In this document: positions 26,146 to 33,462 of the stretch, one piece after another
How the letters are laid out: each line of letters opens with the position of its first letter
How positions within the stretch are numbered: the stretch's first letter is position 1
NCBI RefSeq assembly: GCF_000261365.1
Contig: NZ_AJVC01000004.1
Location: forward strand, 620,001 to 684,000
Reading direction: 5' to 3'
Source of the DNA: Herbaspirillum sp. GW103
Lineage (GTDB): Bacteria; Pseudomonadota; Gammaproteobacteria; Burkholderiales; Burkholderiaceae_D
Length of the DNA stretch: 64,000 nucleotides
Made by a program: the position numbers and the translations under genes
Notes under the pieces: generated by a model
Seen by the model: the letters and a program-made list of their open reading frames with translations, nothing else
The model's database searches: none
What the model was told of the DNA's origin: nothing

Positions 26146-27425
26146 GCGTGTGTTCCGTGTTGAGAGTCTTGAAGAGAATCCTGAAGCGCCGCCGCCAGGC
26201 GCACACCGAAGAAGCAGATGTCATCGCGTCGCCGCTGCGTCCCCTGGTAATGACCGTGAATGTCCATGACCACGCGCCCCAGCGCCGGCATCGGCAGGTG
26301 GCCGTGTTCGAGCAGGGTGCGGCGCAGGCGCTGCTTGCCGAAGGCGATGTTCCTGGGACCGCCGATCTGGTCGATCACCCCATCGGTACAGACGAAGATC
26401 ATGGTCCCCGGTGCCAGCTGCTGGCTGTGGTTATCCCACTGCATGTCGTCGGGGGTGTCGACATAGCCGAGACCGACACGCTTGCCTTCGATGGTCAGCA
26501 CTTCGGTGCCATCGGCCACCAGCAGGAACAGCGGCATCTTGGCACTGCTGCTGATGAGGGTGCGGGTGGCACTGTCGAACCAGAAGAAACAGGCGTCCAT
26601 GCCATCGTCCGATTCGGAGGGCTTGTCGGACTGGCCGTGCTGCCCGAGCACACGCTTCATGCTGCGGTTGACCTCGCGCAGGAGGCGCGCCGGGTCGTGC
26701 GGGCCATGCAGTTCCAGTGCCTGCTTCAGCGAGGATGAGGCGATCAGGGTCAGGAAGGCACCCGGCACCCCATGACCGGTGCAGTCGGCGACGGCGGCAA
26801 ACCAGCCGCCGGGATGCGCTTCGAAATGATAGAAGTCGCCGCCGACCACGTCACGCGGCTCCCACACCAGGCAGGCATCGGCCAGCGCCTCGGTCATGGC
26901 GGCGCGCGAGGCGCTCAACATGGCGCGCTGGATCACGCTGGCGTAATCGATGCTCTGCATGACCTGGCGGTTCTTTTCTTCCTGCATGCTCACCAGTTCA
27001 CGCATCAGGGCCAGGCCCGCGCCCAGGCCGGCCAGCTGGCCCTGCTCGACGATCAGGAAGCCATCAGCCAGGGTCTTGTCGCCCGAGGCCACGGCCAGCG
27101 CGCCCAGCGTTTCGATGGGGGTAGCGGCCTCGACGATGAGCGGGTTCTTGTCCATGAAGGCGATGCAGCTCTTGCGCTCGTACAGCTCGCGGTGATACGG
27201 CTTGGACATCTGGGACATGAAGATGTGACGGCTGATGAGACCGATGGGCCGCTGCCGTTCCACCACAGGAAGACTGACCAGCTCCTTGTGCTGGCCGAAG
27301 ATCTCCAGGACGGCAGCGTTGTTCTCATCGAACTGGACGACCGGCACCTGTACCGCCAGCGCTCCCGCTGTCGGTTGGAACAACTTGCTCCCTGTCGCCG
27401 GAGTCAGACTGAAATGACTTTCCAC
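26142..27425 (-). CDS. CBS-domain PP2C (SpoIIE-type) phosphatase, SiaA counterpart
   Basis: A 427-residue soluble protein starting with GTG. Residues about 20-165 look like a pair of CBS domains (VLEIFGQHKELVSLPVVERQRPIGLISR). A coiled linker follows, then a SpoIIE/PP2C catalytic domain with metal aspartates in DVVGGDFYHF, VADCTGHGVPGA, CTDGVIDQ and RRDDICFF. It heads the Sia-like operon, but unlike P. aeruginosa SiaA it has no membrane helices, periplasmic sensor or HAMP. The signal is therefore probably cytoplasmic, for example a nucleotide bound by the CBS pair. It is expected to dephosphorylate the SiaC-like protein. Confidence 0.87.
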   Translation of the reverse strand: MESHFSLTPATGSKLFQPTAGALAVQVPVVQFDENNAAVLEIFGQHKELVSLPVVERQRPIGLISRHIFMSQMSKPYHRELYERKSCIAFMDKNPLIVEAATPIETLGALAVASGDKTLADGFLIVEQGQLAGLGAGLALMRELVSMQEEKNRQVMQSIDYASVIQRAMLSASRAAMTEALADACLVWEPRDVVGGDFYHFEAHPGGWFAAVADCTGHGVPGAFLTLIASSSLKQALELHGPHDPARLLREVNRSMKRVLGQHGQSDKPSESDDGMDACFFWFDSATRTLISSSAKMPLFLLVADGTEVLTIEGKRVGLGYVDTPDDMQWDNHSQQLAPGTMIFVCTDGVIDQIGGPRNIAFGKQRLRRTLLEHGHLPMPALGRVVMDIHGHYQGTQRRRDDICFFGVRLAAALQDSLQDSQHGTHA

Positions 27426-27800
27426 CGTGCTCGCCCGCGTCGTGATTTTTGGATAGACCGCGGATCATATTTCATTCCTGTGACAACAATGTGACGCTGT
27501 CAGGCGACAATTAACCAACTGTGCGACACGATGCGTCTTGCCAGACCACCAAGAACCCATACGTCGCATCCCTCCCCGACTGCTTGCCCATCCGAATTCC
27601 CGCTCCAGACAAGCCTGCATGGTGCCGGCTGAATTGTCTCTGCTTCACAGGCACGGCAGTGGCGGTGGATGGGCACGGATCTCATCTTCAGCCTCTCCGT
27701 CATCACCGTCAGTGAGGGACTGCGCCCCGATCACGGCGCGGGACTACAGACCTCCGCGCCCCGGATTCCTACCATGGGACATCACGACATGGAGGACAGC
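27426..27800. other. Intergenic region between Sia-like operon and SDR gene
   Basis: This 375-base region separates divergent genes and so must hold both promoters. It is AT-richer near 27455-27530. I see no convincing gene; the open frames crossing it lack coding character. Confidence 0.5.
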
Positions 27801-28661
27801 ATGAACCAAGCCAGCACCGGAACCCTTCCGGCCCAACACCAATCCCATCAACCCGGCAGTGAGCAAGAGATGCAGCCACGTCCGCACAGCGCACCAACCG
27901 GAGAACCCGGACGGCGCCTGGCTGGCAAGGTGGCGCTCATTACCGGTGGCGACAGCGGTATCGGGCGCGCAGTAGCCTTGGCTTATGCCCGCGAAGGCGC
28001 GCGCCTGGCCATCGTCTACCTGGAGGAGGAGGAAGACGCCCGCCAGACCCAGAAAGAGGTGCAGGCGCTCGATATCCCCTGCCTGCTGCTGCCGGGCGAC
28101 GTAAGCTCGCCCGAGTTCTGCCGCAACACCGTAGGTGCGGTGATGGATGCCTACGGCCGCCTGGATGTGCTGGTCAACAATGCGGCCCAGCAGTACCCGG
28201 CCACGAGCATCGAGCAGATCTCGCAGCAACAGCTGGAGCACACTTTCCGCACCAACATCTTCTCGATGTTTTACCTGGTCAGGGAAGCCATGCCCTTTCT
28301 CACGCGCGGTGCACGCATCATCAACACCGCCTCGGTGACTGCGTATCGTGGCAGCAAGCACCTGGTCGACTATGCCGCCACCAAGGGTGCCATCGTGGCC
28401 TTCACCCGCTCGCTGTCGCAGCAGTTGGCCCCGGCCGGTATTCACGTCAATGCCGTCGCGCCGGGCCCGATCTGGACCCCGCTGATCCCGGCCAGTTTCA
28501 GTGAAGAAGAGGTCGCCAGCTTCGGCAAGAACGTACCCTTGGGCCGTCCCGGCCAGCCAGACGAAGTGGCACCGGCCTATGTCTTTCTCGCCACCGAAGG
28601 CGCCTCCTACATGACCGGGCAGGTGCTGCACCCTAACGGCGGGGAAATCGTCAACACCTGA
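27801..28661 (+). CDS. Short-chain dehydrogenase/reductase (YghA/YhxC-like)
   Basis: A 286-residue SDR. It has a polar N-terminal extension of about 35 residues, the nucleotide motif TGGDSGIGRA, the structural motif NNAA, a catalytic Ser in NTASVTAYRG, the YxxxK pair in DYAATKGA, and the C-terminal PNGGEIVNT ending typical of the E. coli YghA group, oxidoreductases often linked to general stress. The ATG at 27801 is chosen over three upstream in-frame ATGs because GGAGG lies directly before it (27791-27795). The substrate is unknown. The copper-bundle gene follows after 47 bases. Confidence 0.88.
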   Translation: MNQASTGTLPAQHQSHQPGSEQEMQPRPHSAPTGEPGRRLAGKVALITGGDSGIGRAVALAYAREGARLAIVYLEEEEDARQTQKEVQALDIPCLLLPGDVSSPEFCRNTVGAVMDAYGRLDVLVNNAAQQYPATSIEQISQQQLEHTFRTNIFSMFYLVREAMPFLTRGARIINTASVTAYRGSKHLVDYAATKGAIVAFTRSLSQQLAPAGIHVNAVAPGPIWTPLIPASFSEEEVASFGKNVPLGRPGQPDEVAPAYVFLATEGASYMTGQVLHPNGGEIVNT

Positions 28662-28708
28662 GCATGTCTGCAGACATCGCTCCCCTCAATCCATACAAGG
28701 AGTCCATC

Positions 28709-29095
28709 ATGAGCACCCAAACCGTTTCCGAGACCCGTAATGTCCATCAGTCCAGCCAGCAGACAAGTTCATCGTCCTCGATGACGACCTGCCTGCAGGC
28801 CTGCCAGCACTGCCACGAAGTCTGTCGCAAGGCCGCCTTCGGCATCAGCCCGGCGGCGGCGCAGGAGCTGGCCGCCGACGACGTACGCCTGTTGCTGGAA
28901 TGCGCCGAACTGTGCCAGCTCTCGGCCAACTGGCAACTGGCGGGATCGCAATATTGCCGACAGATCTGCGGCATCTGTGCCGAGGTCTGCCGCCATTGCC
29001 AGGCCCGCTGCAATGCCAATGACGACATGCAGGAATGCGCGACCGTCTGCCAGCGTTGCGCGGAAAGCTGCGAAGCCATGAGCAGCATGAGCTGA
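28709..29095 (+). CDS. Cysteine-rich four-helix-bundle copper-binding protein (DUF326)
   Basis: A 128-residue protein with 16 cysteines in the repeating pattern CxxxCxxCxxxC along amphipathic helices (CLQACQHCHEVC, CGICAEVCRHCQARC, CATVCQRCAESC). This is the layout of the Csp/DUF326 proteins, which store Cu(I) in the core of a helical bundle. There is no signal peptide, so it is probably cytosolic. AAGGAG (28697-28702), six bases before the ATG, fixes the start. It is likely cotranscribed with the SDR gene upstream, which suggests a stress-response unit (inference). Confidence 0.87.
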   Translation: MSTQTVSETRNVHQSSQQTSSSSSMTTCLQACQHCHEVCRKAAFGISPAAAQELAADDVRLLLECAELCQLSANWQLAGSQYCRQICGICAEVCRHCQARCNANDDMQECATVCQRCAESCEAMSSMS

Positions 29096-29188
29096 GCCGG
29101 CGCTCAGGAAAACCCCGATGGCGGCCATGTTGCCCGCAGTGCATGATGAGCTTGTCCCATGACTTCATGACTGATGGAGCGCCCACTC

Positions 29189-29548
29189 ATGCACAAGACC
29201 GCCCTGATCGCCACCAGCCAGCCCGAAGTCAGCCGCGTGCTGACCGAATGGCTGGCCATCAACGACATCGACATCCAGATCGCCAGCAGCGGCAACGATG
29301 CCATCGAACACATCGCGCTGGACCGCCCCGACGTGGTACTGGCGCAGCTGGCCATGGAAGGCATGAGCGGTCTGCGTCTGGCACATTACCTGAAGGCACA
29401 GAAGCAGCTGGCCGACGTACCGGTCATCTTGCTGTGCCGCGATGAACGCGAGATGGATCTGGTCAAGGGACAATGGCCGGCCTTCCTCTGTGCCGGCGCG
29501 CTGCATCCCGCCCTGATTTCCGAACTGAAGCGGGAACTGGTCAACTAG
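29189..29548 (+). CDS. Stand-alone pseudo-receiver
   Basis: A 119-residue protein with the size and pattern of a CheY-like receiver, but Gln (Q53 in VVLAQLAMEGMSG) takes the place of the phospho-aspartate, and the N-terminal acidic pair is replaced by Ser/Gln/Pro. The region resembles the receiver of the HTH-REC protein at 2678 (VVLADIVMEGMDG), so they may be paralogues. It cannot be phosphorylated in the usual way and is more likely a binding module. GGAG at 29176-29179 favours the ATG at 29189; an ATG at 29174 is also in frame. Confidence 0.72.
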   Translation: MHKTALIATSQPEVSRVLTEWLAINDIDIQIASSGNDAIEHIALDRPDVVLAQLAMEGMSGLRLAHYLKAQKQLADVPVILLCRDEREMDLVKGQWPAFLCAGALHPALISELKRELVN

Positions 29549-29576
29549 GGCCTGTTCACATTCAATCTGCGAGTGC

Positions 29577-29676
29577 GAGAGGTCGCCAAGCGTTGACTGC
29601 CTAGGCGCGGCGACGCGCCGTGGTGGTGCCACGGCAAGGAGCTGCAACAATGGCAGGCGACGCTTGGCGGCCTCTC
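29577..29676. repeat. Imperfect inverted repeat with two inner hairpins
   Basis: Arms 29577-29601 and 29652-29676 are reverse complements at 22 of 25 positions. Between them GGCGCG (29604-29609) pairs with CGCGCC (29614-29619), and GCCGTGG (29617-29623) pairs with CCACGGC (29629-29635); the two inner helices overlap by three bases. It could fold as a branched RNA or a cruciform. It is not coding and lies between the pseudo-receiver stop and a terminator. It may be a dispersed intergenic repeat, a structured RNA or a mobile-element remnant. Confidence 0.65.
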
Positions 29677-29742
29677 CCGGAGGGTTGCCCCCAGAAGGCG
29701 CGCTGGCCGCGTTGCACGTCCACGGCATCATCAAGAAAACAA

Positions 29743-29770
29743 AGGCCCGGCAGCTTGCGCTACCGGGCCT
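29743..29770. terminator. Bidirectional intrinsic terminator
   Basis: AGGCCCGG (29743-29750) pairs with CCGGGCCT (29763-29770). On the plus strand it is followed by GGTCATTTTT; on the minus strand by TTGTTTTCTT. It ends the minus-strand MFS gene and anything read through from the left. Confidence 0.8.
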
Positions 29771-29796
29771 GGTCATTTTTACGTTCGCGCCTGCGA

Positions 29797-31116
29797 TCAG
29801 GCCCGGTAGCCCTTGCTGCTCATCGGTACGAAGGCCAGCAGCACCCCGAGGATGGACAGGCCGATCACATACAGCGCCGGACCTCGCGGGTCAGCCTTGA
29901 TCCACAGCGAGATCAGCACCGGCGTGAGCCCGCCGAAGACGGCATAAGCCATGTTGTAGGCGAAGGACAGTCCGGTAAAGCGCACCGCCGGCGGGAAGGC
30001 ACGGGTGGAAACAATGGGGGTGAGCGAAATGCTGCCCACGAACAGGCCCACCAGCGCATAGCCCGCGATGAGCGACGCGGGCGAACCCGGCAACTGGCCA
30101 TAGAACCACCAGGTCGACAGTCCCAGGCCACCCCAGCCGATGATCATGCTGACGCGCGTGCCGATGCGGTCACACAGCCAGCCGATGGCCAGGCAACCCA
30201 AGGTCAGCATCAGCGTGCCGGCGCAGTTGGCCTGCATCACCAGCTTGGCCGGCAGGTGATGCACGGTCTGCAGATAGGACGGCGTCATCAGGATCACCAC
30301 CACCACCGCGCCCGACAGGCACCAGGTCATGCCGGCCGTCAGCAAGCTGGCGGCGCGGTGTTCGCGCAGCACGGTCTTCAAGGGCAGTTCATTGGACTGC
30401 TGGCGACGTGCAGCCAGCTCGCGGAACACCGGGGTCTCTTCCAGATAGCGACGCAGATACACCGACACCAAGCCGAACACGCCCCCGAGAATGAAGGGAA
30501 TGCGCCAGGCATACGCCGCCACTTCAGCCGGGCCATAGACGCTGTTGATGAAGATGCCCATGAGCGACCCCAGCAAGATGCCACCGGTGATGCCGGCAGT
30601 GAGCGATCCGACACCGAAGCTGTAACGGTTGGCCGGCACGTGCTCGGCCACGAAGACCCAGGCACCCGGCATTTCACCGCCGATGGCGGCACCCTGCAGG
30701 GTACGCATCAACAGCAGCAGGATGGGCGCGGCCACACCGATGCTGGCATAGGTCGGCAAGAGACCGATCACCAGCGTGGGCACCGCCATCAGGAAGATCG
30801 AGAGCGTGAACATGCGCTTGCGGCCGATCACGTCGCCATAGTGGGCAATGATGATGCCGCCCACCGGGCGCGCCAGATAACCGGCGGCGAAGATGCCGAA
30901 GGTCTGCAGCATGCGCAGCCATTCCGGCATGTCGGCCGGGAAGAACAGCTTGCCGACCACCGCCGCGAAGAACACGTAGATGACGAAGTCGTAGAACTCC
31001 AGCGTGCCCCCCAGGGCGGACAGGCCCAGGGTGCGGTAGTCGGAGGAAGTGAGCGGACGATGCCGGGACTCGTTCAGAGCCCCGGTCAATTCAGCAGATC
31101 GGGCAGAAGTGGTCAT
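29797..31116 (-). CDS. MHS-family MFS transporter
   Basis: A 439-residue carrier with about 12 membrane helices and the metabolite:H+ symporter signatures: GTLEFYDFVIYVFFA in helix 1, the loop GDVIGRKRMF between helices 2 and 3, RTLQGAAIGGEMPGAWVFVAEH in helix 4, and CDRIGTR in the central repeat. MHS members import organic acids such as citrate, dicarboxylates or aromatic acids with protons; which one here cannot be told. It is a monocistronic minus-strand gene. Confidence 0.88.
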   Translation of the reverse strand: MTTSARSAELTGALNESRHRPLTSSDYRTLGLSALGGTLEFYDFVIYVFFAAVVGKLFFPADMPEWLRMLQTFGIFAAGYLARPVGGIIIAHYGDVIGRKRMFTLSIFLMAVPTLVIGLLPTYASIGVAAPILLLLMRTLQGAAIGGEMPGAWVFVAEHVPANRYSFGVGSLTAGITGGILLGSLMGIFINSVYGPAEVAAYAWRIPFILGGVFGLVSVYLRRYLEETPVFRELAARRQQSNELPLKTVLREHRAASLLTAGMTWCLSGAVVVVILMTPSYLQTVHHLPAKLVMQANCAGTLMLTLGCLAIGWLCDRIGTRVSMIIGWGGLGLSTWWFYGQLPGSPASLIAGYALVGLFVGSISLTPIVSTRAFPPAVRFTGLSFAYNMAYAVFGGLTPVLISLWIKADPRGPALYVIGLSILGVLLAFVPMSSKGYRA

Positions 31117-31543
31117 GATGGTTCACTAGCAGCAAAGCGGCAATCCGGAGCGCCGCCAGCATCGCCACAGGATCAGCGAACCCATGGCAATGCCGCAGCC
31201 AGCCGGATGGCCTGCTTCAACTTGTTCGGTCGGGTAAGCGCAGAGGGCATGCCGGGACAGTGCTGGGCATGTCTGCGAAGGACAGATTCAGCGGAAAACG
31301 TAAAGCGAAGAAATACGATTTGGCGTCGAAACTTGCCCAATGATACCCCAAAAGCGGCGAAGCTTCCGCAATGCAGCATTTCTTGCCGTCGTTGGCGGAC
31401 CTGGCAGCATCCCTGCCGGTTTCAGGTCGATGTGAAGTTTAGTGACGAGAACAAGTCAGAAAGCCCGCCCGACAGCCTCTGCTGCCAGGCGGGCTTCAGT
31501 AACAGGTGAAGCCAATGACAAAATGGCGCGAGCCTCTTGCGGT
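31117..31543. other. Intergenic region between MHS carrier and OmpR-like regulator
   Basis: This 427-base region holds the promoter side of the MHS carrier and the terminator of the regulator gene at 31463-31494. No gene is visible; the long plus-strand frame crossing it is the shadow of neighbouring minus-strand genes. Confidence 0.55.
31463..31494 (-). terminator. Terminator of the OmpR-like regulator gene
   Basis: Read on the minus strand, GCCCGCC pairs with GGCGGGC across an 18-base loop and is followed by TTTCT, 50 bases after the stop codon. Confidence 0.7.
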
Positions 31544-32254
31544 TCAGGACTCCAGGACAATATCGACGGTCGAGCAACGGCGCAGCATCAGGAAGCCTTC
31601 GCCGTAGATATTGCGGATCTGCATGGGTGCCTCCTGCAACGAGCGCAATTTCTGACGCACGCGGTAGATCAGCGCATCGATGCGATGGGCATCATATTCC
31701 TCGCCCCCGGAACGCAGCAGGTCGAACAATTGCGCGTGCGAGACCGGATAGTTGGGACTTTGCAGCAGCGCAGCCAGGGCGATGCTTTCCTTGTCGGTGA
31801 ATTGCAGCGCCACCGCGCCATTGCTGGAGAGGCGTCCGGAGCGACGGTTGAAGGCCCACTTTTCGGACTGCGGCGAACTCTGGTGCGGCGCGGTCTTCAT
31901 GCGCCGCGCCAGGGCCGTGAGCGTGGCCGAGACTTCCTCCAGCTTGACCGGCTTGACCAAGTAGTAATCGGCGCCGTCGCTCATGCAGCGCACCCGCTCC
32001 TGGCTGCGCGTGGCGGCGGTGAGGATGATGATGCCCATGGACGGGAAATTCTGCCGCAGCGAGGCCAGTTCCGGCAGGAGACTGCCATCCGGCAAGCCGA
32101 TGTCGGAAATGAGGATGTCGGGCTGACGGCTCCTGAGCGTGTCCCTGGCCTGCCCCAGTGCCGAGCAGACCGAGACCTCGTATCCCAATTCCCCCATATG
32201 TGCGCTCAACGTGTTACGCCAGTCGAGATCGCTTTCTACGATAAGTACTTTCAT
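31544..32254 (-). CDS. OmpR-family response regulator
   Basis: A 236-residue two-domain regulator. The receiver has phospho-acceptor D51 in ILISDIGLPDGS, T in ILTAAT and K in YLVKPV. The C-terminal Trans_reg_C winged helix (about 150-225) has LQFTDKESIALAALLQSPNYPVSHAQLFDLL and the wing IRNIYGEGFLM. The start at MKVLIVESD is the usual receiver start; the longer upstream reading is Gly/Pro-rich and not protein-like. No cognate kinase is adjacent; the neighbours are receiver-only proteins and a KaiC-like ATPase. Confidence 0.88.
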   Translation of the reverse strand: MKVLIVESDLDWRNTLSAHMGELGYEVSVCSALGQARDTLRSRQPDILISDIGLPDGSLLPELASLRQNFPSMGIIILTAATRSQERVRCMSDGADYYLVKPVKLEEVSATLTALARRMKTAPHQSSPQSEKWAFNRRSGRLSSNGAVALQFTDKESIALAALLQSPNYPVSHAQLFDLLRSGGEEYDAHRIDALIYRVRQKLRSLQEAPMQIRNIYGEGFLMLRRCSTVDIVLES

Positions 32255-32420
32255 CACTCTTTTGTTCCGGACGAAACCTGTTTTTATGACTGCCGGAGCA
32301 TCCCCATGCGCCCCTCCCGGACGGGAACCGGGACCTTCTGCGAGCGCGGAAATGCTTTCCATAATCACAACGTTATACAGAAAATATCTGCAAATAAAAT
32401 CATAAAAACTCGCAGATCCC

Positions 32421-32831
32421 TTACACCTGAAAACTCCGCCTGGCCTGGCTTTGCGCCCGTTGGCGCAGGAGGTCCGTGACCGTCCCGAGCAGGTGGTCTA
32501 CCGAGCATGGTTTGAGTAAAAAAGCGGCAATGGTGGGCAGTCGCGCACTGGCCGCCGGCAGGTGGGCACTGATCAGCACCACCGGAATCCGGGAAAAACG
32601 TTCATGCGAGCTGGTGTAGCGCGCCAGCTCCATGCCATCCATACGCGGCATGCGCAGGTCGGTCAGAATCAGATCCGGCACATGCTCAGGCATGAGCGCG
32701 ATGGCCTCCACGCCATCGGCTGCCGCCACCACCTGCAGCCCACCCTGCTGCAATATTCCGCACAACATCTCGCGCGACTCCGCGTGATCTTCCACGACCA
32801 ATACGGTCGGTGCCTTGCTGATCGTTGCCAC
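32421..32831 (-). CDS. Receiver-only response regulator
   Basis: A 136-residue CheY-like protein with E14/D15, phospho-acceptor D58 in LILTDLRMPRMDG, S in VLISAH and K in FLLKPCS, so all catalytic positions are present. GTG at 32831 is preferred because GGGAGG lies five bases upstream; a GTG nine codons earlier is possible. It has no output domain, so it acts on another protein or as a phosphate shuttle. It lies between the OmpR-like regulator and the KaiC/receiver pair on the same strand. Confidence 0.83.
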   Translation of the reverse strand: MATISKAPTVLVVEDHAESREMLCGILQQGGLQVVAAADGVEAIALMPEHVPDLILTDLRMPRMDGMELARYTSSHERFSRIPVVLISAHLPAASARLPTIAAFLLKPCSVDHLLGTVTDLLRQRAQSQARRSFQV

Positions 32832-33064
32832 CTTGTCCTCCCGCCCTCTATCCCGCACGTCATGTCACGGTTACTTGTCGTGATTTATGGTGATGGTTGG
32901 CGATGAAACGCGATATCAGGAAATTCCTGAAACTCGGACAACATGGCGTCACCGCAATCCGGGGACAGGCGCTGCGTGCCCGGCACGAGCGTTAGGGAAA
33001 GACGCGCAAGACCGCCCCTGGCCAAGCTCTGCCATGGGCGCCAGGGCAATCGGGGGTGGGGGGA

Positions 33065-33460
33065 TCAGGCGTGCGTGCCGAGCAGGCGCTCGATTTCGGC
33101 CAGCAGTTGCTCGAAGAAGACCGGCTTGCGCAGGAACAGATTGTGACTGGATTGCGACAGATCGTGACGTTCGGGTGCTCCGCTGCACAGGATGATGGGC
33201 AGGCCGGCACCTTGTGGCAAGGCACGCAGGGCGCTACAGAGCTCCAGTCCGTTCATCACCGGCATCATGCAGTCGGAGATGACCAGATCGGGCCAGGCCT
33301 GCTGCACCTTGACCAGCGCATCGGCGCCGTGCACGGCCGTCATCACGCGATAGCCGTGCAGCTCCAGCAGCATGGCATAGGTGTCGGTGATGTCGATCTC
33401 ATCGTCGACGATCAGGAGCAGCGGTTGGACCGCCGGCTGGGGAGGTGACACACCGGACAT
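33065..33460 (-). CDS. Receiver-only protein coupled to KaiC-like ATPase
   Basis: A 131-residue CheY-like protein with D19/D20, phospho-acceptor D63 in LVISDCMMPVMNG, S in ILCSGA and K in FLRKPV. The ATG at 33460 lies two bases after the stop of the KaiC-like gene; a TTG two codons upstream overlaps it. The close packing says the two proteins work together. Orphan receivers next to KaiC-like ATPases are a recurring arrangement in bacteria without KaiA/KaiB (family knowledge), but the output is unknown. Confidence 0.85.
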   Translation of the reverse strand: MSGVSPPQPAVQPLLLIVDDEIDITDTYAMLLELHGYRVMTAVHGADALVKVQQAWPDLVISDCMMPVMNGLELCSALRALPQGAGLPIILCSGAPERHDLSQSSHNLFLRKPVFFEQLLAEIERLLGTHA

Positions 33461-33462
33461 GG

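Noticed and set aside
29549-29796. Insertion-sequence remnant
   Set aside because: No transposase fragment or target duplication can be seen; kept only as a structured inverted repeat.
29620-31509. 629-codon plus-strand frame over the MHS carrier
   Set aside because: Polar His/Gln/Arg-rich shadow opposite a clear 12-helix carrier.
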